Shown here piece after piece: positions 30,400 through 42,359 of a stretch of DNA of 64,000 bases (its first letter is position 1; the number at the start of each line of letters is the position of its first letter). A model generated the notes under the pieces. It did no database searches and was not told the DNA's origin. It saw nothing but the letters and a program-made list of their open reading frames with translations. The translations under genes were made by a program, and so were the position numbers. Source of the DNA: Rhizopus arrhizus (taxonomy: Eukaryota; Mucoromycota; Mucoromycetes; Mucorales; Rhizopodaceae); contig JAKZZE010000001.1 of the NCBI GenBank assembly GCA_024220505.1, positions 2,542,001 to 2,606,000 on the forward strand, read 5' to 3'.

Positions 30400-31384
30400 T
30401 GATGTATCCATTGTTGTATAATGGTTAAGGTAATAAAATAAAAGGTGGAAACAAAAATAAAGAAACAGCGTAGATACTTTTTGAGACTGATCCTTATTTC
30501 AGTTTAAGTTAAAGTAAAAATTATTCTAATTGAAGGCAGGTATTTATATCTTATTGAGTGAGTGACTTGATATCTTCTATTGTAAGCGTTCTTCTAATAT
30601 TCAGGTACTTTAGCAAGTGTCATCTATAATTATGATTATGAAAGCTTTCCATTTGTTCTTTTGTATGTCTGTCATAGATTATCTTTTATTCTGGGAATTC
30701 CTCACTGATTTGAATAAGGTTATTTTACGCGTTATTTCAATTATATATGAAAGATTAGCAATATTCCTGATATTGGATTGGATCTTGTAATTTTAGTTGA
30801 TACTTCTTCTTATCATAGAACTCTTATTAATACAAAACATATTCTAAAGGAATATGTTTAATTGGAATTGATTGTATGATCTTATTTAAATAAACTTATA
30901 TTTTTATTTTATTTAATTATGATCTTGTATTAAGACTTATGTTTATCGATGTCAACTACAATCAGTTGCTGTTCTACAACATCCATCATTCACAACTCGA
31001 TATGAAAACAGTATTAATAAGCTGCATGTAAAATATATCCAATAGATAGGCTACAGGTTAATTCGGATAATCTTCATTAAGGATAAGATGCTGCGTAATT
31101 GCACGGTTAAATTATATTAAATCCAGGGACTAAATCACAGTCAATCGCAGTCAATCATATACGAGTATTCTATGGATAAATGCTTATGATGACAAAGATA
31201 ACAATGGAGGAACACGTAACCATTATCTATTTGTCATCAGTTATATCATACTCATTAATTATTAATCCATGACATGAAATATTATCCGTGTATGAAAAGT
31301 ATAAATAGAGTATCATTTTCTTATAAAACAATCTCTTCATCGAGTCTCGTCCTCTCTTGTTCCTTTCTATTCTTGGATAAATCT
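30400..31384 (+). repeat. 5' LTR-1 of G1 plus copy, split by LTR-3
   Basis: Starts TGATGTATCCAT (30400-30411), is interrupted by a solo LTR-3, resumes TCCATCATTC at 30982, and ends near 31384. Small deletions relative to the other copies (for example around 31323) mark it as older or damaged. Confidence 0.9.
30412..30981 (-). repeat. Solo LTR-3 (570 bp), minus orientation
   Basis: TGTTGTATAATGG...CTACAACA with the 5-bp duplication TCCAT on both sides (30407-30411 and 30982-30986). It has the empty site for element D near 30795. Confidence 0.95.
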
Positions 31385-33002
31385 TTTTTTTTTTTGACGA
31401 ATTCTCTTTACTCTATTACTACTACGCTATTCTCAAACATGTCTATCAACTCTAATCTTTTGGCTTACAACGAAGAAACTCTTCTTTCTGAAAGTGATCC
31501 TGCTTTCATTGGTCCTCGACTTGAAAAGCCCTTTCCTCTTCATAGATCTCCAAACTCTATTACAGAAGATATAGAGATGGAAGAAGTTGAACCTAGGGCT
31601 ATGGCCTCTCCACTCGCTGGTGCCAAGGACAGTGGCGCAGCACCACCTTCTCAGGTCTCTAGTAGTCGTAATTTGACGGCTACCATCCAGACTTTGACGA
31701 AACAGGTAGAATAAATTGCTGCGGCTATCACGGGTCAAGAACTTACAGGAAAGCAACTTGCTAACCTTTCCCGCGAATATACGACCAAGTCTACCATCTT
31801 GGCCTCCTTGTTGGACTTGCAAGCAAAATTGGCTAATAACTTGACTATACAGACCAGTGGTTCTGCCATTAACGGTACTCACAGTCAAACTACGGTGGTT
31901 CCTCAGAACTTACCTTTGTTTCAGTACACTGGTAATGTAGAGAACTCAGCATTGCCCGTCTATAAAGACATTGCTGACTGTATCCGACGTTTTGAGGATA
32001 TTCTCTTTGCGTACCGCTTGGATGTACAGGTGCATTGGCAGCGCCTCATCCCTTTCTCCCTTATCCATACACAGCGTTCTTGGTATGATGAATTATGGGT
32101 AAAGAAGAATTTATCTTGGGCCATATTCAAGGAACAATTAACTTTGAAATATGGCATCGAATCCACTGAGGCTCAAGCCCACGTCTCAAGAGAGCTGTTA
32201 ACCATCAGCATGCAACCTGATGAATCTGTGGAAAAATACACTGACCGTTTCTTGAAGCTCAAGCGTGAAGCCACTTCCGTAGCTGATGATTTTTTGGCTA
32301 TTTTGTTTGTGAACTCCCTCACTAGTAGCCTCCAAAATCATGTCAATATGGCCATCGTCAGTCTTGATCAGGAAGCAAAGAATGACATAAACCTCCTTTC
32401 GAGTATCGCAAGAAAGTTCCATACAAAACAACAGACCTTGCCCAATATTTCAACCAAAAAATTCAATAACCAACTCTCTCAAGTCAACAGGTTGAACCCT
32501 CCCAGTGGTATTCATAAAAGAAACCACCGTACGGATGGAAGGACTTGTATCATACATGGAAAGTGCAACCACACAACAGATCGTTGTAAAAAGGCTCAGG
32601 AACTCGGAATTGCTAGCAGTATGAACAAGGAGACATCTAGTAAGCGTTGCTTTAAATGCAACGCTCCTTTTACTAGGGAGCATTTAAATGTTTGCCCTAA
32701 AAGCAATCACCCTCTTTCTACTGATTCTGCCTCCTCCTCCTCTACTGCACCTACCATAACCAGGGCATTCCGCTCACTTCAGTTGACTGGCAGTGAAGAT
32801 AAACCAATGGGTACAAAGGTTTCTAAATACAACCCTGCCAACCAACAAAGCCACGATGAAGAACAGGATCTTGACGATGAAGCCGTCAAGGACGTCCACT
32901 ACTATTCATCATTATGTAAGTTGCAACCGTTTAATACAAAACTTCACAGTTTTAATAACAAACGTACTGATTCCTTTTTTGTACCCATCACTATAGAAAA
33001 TG

Positions 33003-33342
33003 TGTCATGTTTTGACATGTCAATAAGATACAGTCTTATCATTCTGGACTAAATCTTTACAAATGAGTTTGAATAAGAATAGAACCTGATAATTATCACT
33101 GCCCTAAACAGCCAAGTTTCACTTTCATCTCAACAGTTGATTATTAACATCAGCCTATAAAATTTTTCTTATACATGTCAAATCATATCGGTCGTAACTA
33201 TTTTTGTCATCTAATCTCAGGTCTTGCTCAACTAATATAAATAGCCTTGAAATCTTTCTTTAATAAAAGTATTCGACTTTAGAACTATTGTTCGGTCTCG
33301 TTAATTCTTCTTTGTCCTATTTTAAATACTTAAAACACTTCA
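33003..33342 (+). repeat. Solo LTR of G2 in the G1 plus copy
   Basis: 340 bp, TGTCATGTTTTGAC...AACACTTCA, with 5-bp duplication AAATG (32998-33002 and 33343-33347). It shows that the G2 family moved into G1 at least twice. Confidence 0.96.
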
Positions 33343-35520
33343 AAATGTCCGTACTTGGGCTTTGGTTGATACTGGGTGTAATACTTCTACGATCTCTCCT
33401 GACCTAGCAAAAATTATAAACGTTAGAAATTTTCCTGTTTCAGGAAAATTACAATTAGCTAGTTTGAATACCTTGGTACCTAGAACTGCTATTACAGATC
33501 AAATAAAAGTATTTTATAACGGAATCAATGTCTTGCATGAATTTGAAATTTTTAAGTTTGATAAGGATATACCTATTTGTATTGGTACAGATCTTATGCC
33601 TAAGTTAAACATTAACTTGACAGGTTTAGCTGTTACGTGGGATAGTCCTAATATCTCTACAATACCTGATCCAATAGACCCTTCACCTATCAAACCTAAC
33701 AAGTCACCCGCTGGTACTCACCAACAGCGTGAACAACTTATGGACGCGTTACAGCCATATTTGAGCGCCAATGCTAAGATCCCTAGCACATCTGCATGTC
33801 CTCTACCTGAAGCGATAGTTCGCTTGGAAACTGAACCAGGTAAAACCACTTATAGACGGCAGTATCCTATTGCGCTGTCAATCCAGCCTAAAGTACAAGA
33901 ACAGGTTGATAAATGGTTAGCAGATGGTGTAATTGAAATAGCTCCTCCTAATACTGCATTTAACTCTCCTTTGTTGACTGTACGTAAAAAGGATGCTAAT
34001 GGTAATTATAGTGACGATGTACGGGTGTGTATAGACCCCAGACATATCAATGCAATACTCATAAAAGATCGTACCGACCGCTTTCAATTACCATTGATAG
34101 CTGAGTTGCATCAAAAAATGAGTGCTGCGACACTATTCACAGTACTTGACCTCAAACAAGCTTTTCATCGGTTACCTCTAGCTGATGAGCATAGAGCCCT
34201 TACAGCTTTTACATTTAACGGTCAACAATATCAATTCTGTAGAGCACCATTCGGTTTGACCCCTATACCAAATCATTTCCAACGTGTGCTAACTACCCCC
34301 TTACATGACTTGCCATACGTTACATGTTTCATTGATGATTTAACTATCGGTACTGGACCCGATATTGAGGAACATATCAAATGCGTAACTACTGTCATCG
34401 AACGACTTACATCAGCTAAATTTATTCTTAACGTTGATAAATGCCACTTTATGCAAACTTCGGTAAACATCCTAGGATTCACTATTAGTCACAATAGTCT
34501 CTCACTGGATAGCAGAAAGGTTGCAAATGCTTTAGCATGGCCAATACCAAAGACTGGAAAAGATATACAACGCTTTCTGAGCCTCGCTAATTATTTTCGA
34601 AGTCATCTCCCAAATTTCTCTACCATAACCGCACCGTTAGATAAACTACGTAACGAAGGTTCATTGGAACACATTTGGACTGCCAAATATCTACAGGCTT
34701 TTCGAAATATACAGACAGCCTTATCTAATGCTCCTGTTCTGTCTATACCTGACATGCGTCATGAATTACAGCTAGCTACAGATGCTAGCAACACAGGAAT
34801 TGGCGGTGTACTTTATCAAATTATTGACGATAAAACTCGCTATATTGGATTCGCAGCAAGAGCACTGTCGAAGTCAGAAATGAACTACTCGACAACTAAA
34901 CGAGAGCTGTTAGCCATCTGTTATCTTTTTGAAAGATTTCACAAGTGGTTGTATGGATCTCATTTCACGCTGTATACCGATCATAAAAGTTTGGTCTATC
35001 TTGGCACACAAAACATCCCTAATCCCATGATGCTGAATTGGTTCGAAACTATTTTCAACTATACATTCAAAATAATCCATCGTCCAGGAATTGAAAATGT
35101 GTTGCCGGATTCACTTTCTCGTCTTTTTTCAGACGATACGGAAAAAAGACTGGGGGGAGATAATAATCCTCAGCAACTTTCCATAAAAAATAAAAATACA
35201 AAGCCACAGAGTGAACGTACTACAGACAACAGTACAAACATAAAACAAAGAGCTGTACAACTAGTAGACTACATGACACCACCAGAAGAGGAACGTCATA
35301 ACCTATTGTTAAAGGCACATCTACTTGGACACTTTGGGGCTGATGCTATTGTAAAGACAATCCACAATGATAATTTGCACTGGATTAATATTAAAAAAGA
35401 TGCATTGCAGCTAGTATCCAATTGTCCTGAATGTCAGCAATTTAATATTGGCAAACACGGGTATTACCCTCCCCGTAGTATTCTACCAGATGGTCCTTTT
35501 GATCACGTCTGTATTGACCT

Positions 35521-36758
35521 TGTTTAGGAAAGGGGAGTTTTAGGTAAATATAATATAGCAATCAAAGATAAAGAAATACTGTTAGAACTTGGTGTTGTAG
35601 AACAGCGTCTGATCATAACGGACATTGAATAATCACAACTAAAAGAAGTATATTAAAATTGATAAAAGATAATAATTTAAATCTTTATCAAATAAAATAT
35701 ATTCTTCTTCTTTTTTATATAAAACTATCACAAATAGATTTATTCTATAAAGTAAACATGAACAATAAATAAGTCATGACCTTTACTATTCATCATTTCT
35801 GTAAATGAATAATAATGGATCAGGTACCTAGTCAACTTTGATCTGACTGGAGGCATTTCATATAAATATATCTTTCCTCTCAATGAAGACGGGACAATTA
35901 TCCCAGATCAGTTAAAGAACAATAAGATCTATAAAAACAACGAATTAAAAATTTTCATAATCGATTCAGTGATCATTCTTCAATCAAACATGTCATTTAT
36001 TGGATCCACGCTCATGACTACTCATTTACCCGCCGACTGATAGAAGAATATAAATAGTAGACTTTGTAATGATTTCTTTTTAACAATTAAGATTGTCTTA
36101 AATAAAGTTCAGTCTCAAAAAGTATTCTTTGGTTTTTATCGCTACCTTAATTACTTTACCAGAACATAACACTTGGTATCTCTTTATTATGTTAAGATAA
36201 CTATTATTCAGATTCAAAAAAAAAAATTCTACATGTAAAAAGTGAGAGTATTTATAGACATGATACGGATAAAGAATTAGGACAGATTTATAATCAATTT
36301 GACAGAATAGATGATTACTATTTCTAATTATTAGTTTAGCCTGTTCCTAGCTTGTATTGTCAATTATGCTATTGGGATGGTTTCAGATACAACTATTTAA
36401 GGAGACGGTACGGATGAATATAAAGACTTTTAGTTCCGTGATTGGATATCATTGTTAACAATAATATCTCAGTCAGGATAAATGTTTTCATGACTAATGA
36501 TGATCCGGTAAGTAATCGTCATTCCTTATTCAACATGCTCATATTATCACTAAACTATATTACAACCATGTCATCTTATTTGACTATGTGAAATTAATAT
36601 GAATAAAGCTTAATATAAAAATCTAATCAAAGTATTTTATTGATCTGTGTTGGGAATAATGTTATAAATGATTCCAAGTTATGTCAACATATTATTCAGG
36701 ATCATATCTGATTCCTTTTACTAAAATAAAGTGACTATAATCTTATGTATCCTTAACA
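35521..36758 (+). repeat. Solo LTR-4 in the G1 plus copy, with nested LTR-2
   Basis: TGTTTAGGAAAGG...CCTTAACA, with duplication GACCT (35516-35520 and 36759-36763). Without the nested LTR it is about 654 bp, matching the copy at 2402-4722. Confidence 0.95.
35593..36171 (+). repeat. Solo LTR-2 (579 bp) nested in LTR-4
   Basis: TGTTGTAGAACAGCGTCTG...AGAACATAACA, with duplication CTTGG (35588-35592 and 36172-36176). The paralogous LTR-4 at about 2466 has the uninterrupted GAACTTGGTATCTC. It shares its first 13 bases with LTR-3, so the two families are related. Confidence 0.96.
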
Positions 36759-38074
36759 GACCTCGGTACCTTGAGCATTACATCAACAGAAGGACACAAT
36801 TTCATTTTAGTCCTAGTTGATCTCTTCACAAGATTTACAATTCTAAGACCATTAATGGATAAAACTGCAGTACCCATAGCTAATGAACTTAGAGACATCT
36901 TTTGCACTTTTGGTTGGCCCAAAAAGCTTAGTTCAGATAACGGTACAGAATTCACTAATGAAATATTTAATTCATTAATGGAAACCTGTGGTATTGACCA
37001 TAGACTTTCACTGCCTTATAACCCATTGGGTAATTCGACTAACGAATCGTTTGTTGGAATAGCCAAACGAGCTCTTGTTAAAAGATTACAAGGCAAGAAA
37101 GACGAGTGGAATCTTTTCCTTCCTAGTATTCAATATGCTATGAATTGCAAATATTCTAGATTACATCATTCCAGACCATTTGTGCTTATGTATAATAGAC
37201 AACCAAATGAATTTCAGGATTATTCCAATGCACAATCCTCAATACCTAACTCTAGTCAGCAGTATGCTAAAGCACTAGAAAATAAATTAGACAATATGAA
37301 CAACATAGTAATCCCTGCTATACGTAACCGTATTATGACTACTCAAAGAACTGACAACGAGTATTTTACAAAGAAGCACCGCATTGTACATCAACAATTT
37401 CCTACTAATAGCGAAGTTATGATAAAAAATGTGAATAGAAATAGTAAAACTGACCCAAGGTACGAGGGCCCCTTTGTCGTACATGGAGTCACAAAAAATG
37501 GTAGCTACATTTTGACGGATAAAACAGGTACATTATTATCGCGCGACGTACCTACCTCGCACATCAAACTCATCTCTACTGACAACGTTGTTAATAATCG
37601 CGCTGACCAACAACAGTACGATGTGCAGGCAATTATCCAACATAAAGGAAATAACACTAGTAATTATAAATACCTAGTAAGATGGAAAGGTTATCCTCCA
37701 GAATATGATACCTGGGAACCTGCCTCAAGTTTTGATGACATGAGTATGATAGAACAGTACTGGGCAAGACGTAACGTCAATAATAACATTGGCAAACGTA
37801 AACGCTCATATCATACCAATGTTCCAACCAAGACTAATAATTTTAACAAACGAAACAAGACAAAGTAACGAGCTGAATATGATCTTTTCCCATTACTTTT
37901 TTTCTCAAGAGGTTTTTTGGGTTTTTATCGATTATATACCAGAAGAGCATACTCTCTCTTTCCTCTACGCTTACGTCTTTAATATGAACAGCCTACGCAA
38001 TCATATTGGATATGATCCCTGTACTCTTCGTTATTCATGATGCTCATCGGTTGTTCCAACCTGGAAGGGGGCAA

Positions 38075-38489
38075 TGATGTATCCATCATTCATAACTCGA
38101 TATGAAAACAGTATTAATAAGCTGCATGTAAAATATATCCAATAGATAGGCTACAGGTTAATTCGGATAATCTTCATTAAGGATAAGATGCTGCGTAATT
38201 GCACGGTTAAATTATATTAAATCCAGGGACTAAATCACAGTCAATCGCAGTCAATCATATACGAGTATTCTATGGATAAATGCTTATGATGACAAAGATA
38301 ACAATGGAGGAACACGTAACCATTATCTATTTGTCATCAGTTATATCATACTCATTAATTATTAATCCATGACATGAAATATTATCCGTGTATGAAAAGT
38401 ATAAACAGAGTATCATTTTCTTATTAAATAAAGCAATCTCTTCATCGAGTCTCGTCCTCTCTTGTTCCTTTCTATTCTTGGATAAATCA
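38075..38489 (+). repeat. 3' LTR-1 of G1 plus copy
   Basis: 415 bp, preceded by the polypurine tract CCTGGAAGGGGGCAA. It is followed directly by the RNase H frame of G3. Confidence 0.95.
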
Positions 38490-40208
38490 ATCATAAAGCA
38501 TTGACCTATCTTCACACGCAAAAAATAGCAAAACATAATGCTGATCAATTGGCTGGATACTTTATTAAAGTATAATTTTAAAATCGTTCATCTGCCAGAA
38601 ATAGATAACATCTTACCTGATACACTTTCTCGTCTCTATGAAATTGAGAATCCTGTCAATGAACTGGGAGGGGATAATGCTCGTCTGCTTAACAGAACAG
38701 CTATAAAATTACCTAGTATTAATGACGGTGAATATATAACACCAGCGGATTCAGAAGAACGTAAAGAACTTCTTCTTAAAGAACATCTAAAAGGACACTT
38801 TGGTTCTGATGCAATTTACCATGCTTTAAAACGTAAAGGTATCTACTGGAATAATCTAAAAGAAGAAGCAGTAGAATTAGTAAAAAGTTGTGTACCCTGT
38901 CAACAATTTAACATAATCAAAAAAGGTTATAACCCTTTAAGACCTATAACAGCCACATTACCTGGTAATAGTTGGGGCATCGACTTAGCTGGTCCCATGA
39001 AAACTTCCTTGAATGGCAACAATTACTTGCTGATTATGGTTGACATTGCTACCCGTTACTGCATATTGAAACCTATCCCTGATAAACAATCTATGACAAT
39101 TGTAAAAACATTAATCGATGTATTCTCTAATTATGGTTTTCCTCGCATACTCCAAACTGATAATGGTGGTGAATTTGTAAATGAGCTTATGCAATTACTT
39201 GCTGAAAATGCTGGTTATGATCATAGACTCATATCTTGTTACCATCCCAGAGCTAATGGTGTAAGTGAACGTTGGGTACAAAGTGCTGTAAAAGCCATAA
39301 AGAAACAAGTCGAAGGTGCTAAAGCAGACTGGGATTTATATGTTCCTTCTACACAACTCTACCTAAATAGCAAATATAATGAACATACTAAGACGCCACC
39401 CTTCACTTTAATGTTCGGTCGTAATCCAAATGACTTTGAAGACTTCAGTCAGGAAAAAGATGAAGCAACTAAGGAAGAATTAAATACAGAACTTTTAAAA
39501 AATATAAAAAAGATGACAGAAATTGTATTTCCTGCTATATACGAAAGAACAAAAATAATAACAAACAAACAAAAGGAAGAATTTGATGCGTCACATAAAC
39601 TTGTATCGATCCCCGAAAACACTTATGTAATGGTAACAGTAAATTATAAAACAAACAAGCTTGATGCTCCATATGAGGGACCTTATAAAGTTAAAAGGAT
39701 CACCCAAGGTGGATCATATGTGCTTGAAGATGAAAAGGGAGATTTATTACCTAAAAACTACCCACCATCTGCACTCAAGATGATATCACAGGATGAAGTA
39801 ATATCCTCAAATAAATTCTATCAAGTTGAAGCCATCTTAACACATAAAAAAGTTAAAGGAAAATATATTTATAAGTGTAGATGGAAATGTTATGATGAGA
39901 GTGAAGATACCTGGGAACCTGCATCTCACTTTGCAGATTTTAAATTCGTAACTGAATATTGGCAAAGAATTGGTATTGTCCCTGAAGACATTAAAACAAA
40001 ATATAAAATTCTTGATAAAAAAGAAAAGTCAAATAATACAAATAAGGAATCTAATCCTCAGTCAAGTAAACGTAAAATACCAATAGACTTAAAAGAAACT
40101 AGTTACTCTTCCACAACAATTAATGAGAAGAATAAGAGCCAAGGTAGACCTAAAAGATCTAAACGATATTTATCATACCTGGGAGGGGATTATGTTGTAG
40201 AACAGTAA
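38490..40208 (+). pseudogene. G3 polyprotein 3' part (RNase H end, integrase, chromodomain)
   Basis: It begins in the middle of RNase H: HKALTYLHTQ at 38493, then a short frame disturbance, then MLINWLDTLLKYNFKIVH from 38538. It continues open to 40208. The integrase zinc region (HFGSDAIYHALKRKG...CVPCQQFN) is followed by the core Asp (GIDLAG), Asp (QTDNGGEF) and Glu (NGVSERWVQS), then a chromodomain-like end (YIYKCRWKCYDESEDTWEP) where the usual WKGY Gly is replaced by Cys. It ends in a basic Ser/Lys-rich tail. The RT and 5' parts are absent. The stop lies a few bases inside the 3' LTR. Confidence 0.92.
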
Positions 40209-40674
40209 CTGATTGTAGTTGACATTGGTAAATATAAGTCTTAATACAAGATCATAATTAAATAAAATAAAAATATAAGTTTATTTAAATAAGATCATAC
40301 AATCAATTCCAATTAAACATGTTCTTTTAGAATATGTTTTGTATTAATAAGAGTTCTATGATAAGAAGAAGTATCAACTAAAATTACAAGATCCAATCCA
40401 ATATCAGGAATATTGCTAATCTTTCATATAATTGAAATAACGTGTAAAATAACGTTATTCAAATCAGTGAGGAATTCCCAGAATAAAAGATAATCTGTGA
40501 CAGACATACAAAAGAACAAATGGAAAGCTTTCATAATCATAATTATAGATGACACTTGCTAAAGTACCTGAATATTAGAAGAACGCTTACAATAGAAGAT
40601 ATCAAGTCACTCACTCAATAAGATATAAATACCTGCCTTCAATTAGAATAATTTTTACTTTAACTTAAACTGAA
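40193..40674 (+). repeat. 3' LTR-3 of G3 (truncated)
   Basis: TGTTGTAGAACAGTAACTG follows the polypurine tract GGGAGGGGAT. It loses similarity at AACTTAAACTGAAA, about 90 bp short of the LTR end, where the IS630-like relic begins. It contains the empty site for element D near 40372. Confidence 0.9.
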
Positions 40675-40680
40675 AAAAAG

Positions 40681-41740
40681 TTGTATCAAAAAAGACTCGA
40701 GGAGCGTATAGAACCTACTCACCTGAACAAGTACAGGAGCTTTTTGATCTTGTTATTGAAGAAGGACTTTCTGCAAGAAAAGCAAGTGCAATTGTTGGAA
40801 TTGTTGAGCGAACAGCTCAAAATTATGTACAAACTTATAAGGAAGATGAAGAAAAACGCTTACCAGGTGGTAGAAAGCAACGAATAAGTTGGGAAAGAAA
40901 ACTTCAGCCTCATCACACCAACTTCCTATGTGTTTTTTATGAGAAGAGCCCACAAGCTATACTCTGGCAGACAGGAGATGCACTACTTTAGGCTTTTAGC
41001 GAAATTCAATCAATTACATGACCTGGCCTTCACAGACATCTCGTCTCACATACTTCTTTAACTCTCAAGAAACTAGAAGCATTTGTATCTTCAAGAACTA
41101 TTCTTGGTAATCTCCAAATACGTAGAGACAGGATTCTTGGGTGGAAAAGTGATGAAAATATGAATTGGCATAAAAACTGTGTTTTCATTGATGAGGCAGG
41201 TTTTAACATGCATATTCGTAGAAATGTTGGTAGACGCAAGAAAGGAATGTTTGCTAAAGCGAATAGAGGTATTACAGTATCAATAATTGGTGCTATTTGT
41301 GAAAAGGGAGTGATTGATCTCACACTTCGTAAGCCAAAGTCTGTTCAAAAAAAACGAATAGTAACAAGAAAAGAAAAAGAGAAAATGGCAAGACTGAAGT
41401 GGCTGAAGTAAATACTAGGGTAGGTACTCGTAGTGAGCATTTCATAGAGCTTTTGATCGGTGTCATGGACACTTTGAATCACTTTGATATGAAAGGACAT
41501 TATCTTGTTATGGACAACGCTGCCATTCATAAAGTCACTGAAATTAAAGACCTAATCGCATCGCGTGGATATAAAGCTATATACTTGCCATCTCACTCAC
41601 CATTTTTGAATCCTATTAAATTATTCTGGTCCAAAGTCAAAGGAGGTATTAGGAGAGATTGTCTGAATGCAAATGACAACCTAAGCACAAGAATTATTGA
41701 ATCGGCTAAAACTGTATCAGTTGATGATTGTGTAAATTGA
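40681..41740 (+). pseudogene. IS630/mariner-like DDE transposase pseudogene
   Basis: Frames broken at several points together read as an IS630-type transposase. The start (40681-40887) looks like a divergent HTH region. 41160-41411 contains the first catalytic segment (CVFIDEAGFNMHIRRNVGRR). 41399-41740 contains LVMDNAAIHK with the second Asp, then LPSHSPFLNPIKLFWSKVKGG, where the catalytic Glu of NPIE has become Lys. At least two frameshifts and the lost Glu make it dead. I could not define its terminal repeats. Confidence 0.85.
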
Positions 41741-42359
41741 ATAAACCATTCATATTCGTTTTTCGATAGATGTCTGGTCCTTGAGCAAAATTAAATTGCT
41801 TATACGCAAAATGAAATTCATGTCCTCAAAATAAAAAATTATTGTCCACAAAATAAAAAAAGCTATCTGCAAATTTACAGTCAAAAACCAATATATTAAT
41901 TAAAGCTACTTGTCAAAAAGAGAGGTTTATTTAAAAACTTATTTGCAAAAGTCGTACAAATTTGTGATCAAACAATTCAAACTGTTGAGTCTTCTGTCAC
42001 ATGAATCTTTTTTTTTAAAAAAAAAGTATAAACAGTTAGCATATTAAAAATTTGCTTACTAAGTATACTATTTGTTTATTTACGTATTTGCGACTACCAG
42101 TAGATCACGTTATATAGTTTTCTAATGAGAGCAATACATAACAGTAATACCTTTTTTTTTTTTCCTTTACAGATTGTAGATATTAGATCTTGCAATTATG
42201 CTGAATTGTTTGATAATCTGCATTTAAATTGTCTCATCTTTTTTTTTTCCATAAAAATTCAGTGATGAGCAACATCTACACAGTCACGTATCTTAAAATC
42301 AGCAAGAAACCCTTCACTAAAGTATATCCCTTCTTTTCTTCTTCAAGTTTAAATAAGAA
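41741..42359. other. Spacer and promoter region upstream of ATIC
   Basis: No gene. It is A/T-rich with T runs (about 42152-42164 and 42240-42249) and a pyrimidine-rich stretch (TTCTTTTCTTCTTC) just before the ATIC start, as is common at fungal promoters. Confidence 0.5.

Larger units (their letters stand above)
31439..37868 (+). pseudogene. G1 gag-pol polyprotein, plus copy (broken)
   Basis: It starts at the ATG at 31439 like the minus copy. A CAA-to-TAA change at about 31712 truncates gag (KQVE, then stop). Solo LTR insertions then cut it at 33003 (before protease) and at 35521 (within integrase, after CID). The segments 31799-32999, 33353-35520 and 36764-37868 otherwise read through with protease, RT (FIDDLTIG), RNase H, integrase and chromodomain identical or nearly identical to the minus copy. 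It is non-functional as it stands. Confidence 0.95.
30400..38489 (+). mobile_element. Chromodomain Ty3/gypsy element G1, plus copy, with four nested solo LTRs
   Basis: LTR-1 copies at 30400-31384 (interrupted) and 38075-38489 enclose a gag-pol frame almost identical to the minus copy. Nested in it are LTR-3 (30412-30981, duplication TCCAT), the G2 LTR (33003-33342, duplication AAATG) and LTR-4 (35521-36758, duplication GACCT). The last contains LTR-2 (35593-36171, duplication CTTGG). The flanks of the element itself (CTGAT and ATCAT) do not match. Confidence 0.93.
25714..40674 (+). mobile_element. Chromodomain Ty3/gypsy element G3 (remnant, heavily nested)
   Basis: The pieces line up as one element. 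The 5' LTR-3 is at 25714-27888 (split by Tc1-like D). The leader and gag ATG (29575) are split by Tc1-like F, followed by R1 copy 3 and a protease fragment (30230-30399). After the nested G1 plus copy (30400-38489) come RNase H, integrase and chromodomain (38490-40192), then a polypurine tract and a truncated 3' LTR-3 (40193-40674). Most of gag and all of RT are missing. TGTTGTAG...ATACAACA defines the LTR ends. The assignment of the left pieces to G3 rests on LTR-3 being directly followed by a gag-like start and on matching orientation. Confidence 0.75.

Noticed and set aside
37789..38040. 83-codon frame after the G1 polyprotein end (also 13738-13989 minus)
   Set aside because: Present in both G1 copies but overlaps the polyprotein end in another frame and has no domain. 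Treated as a shadow plus the 3' untranslated part.
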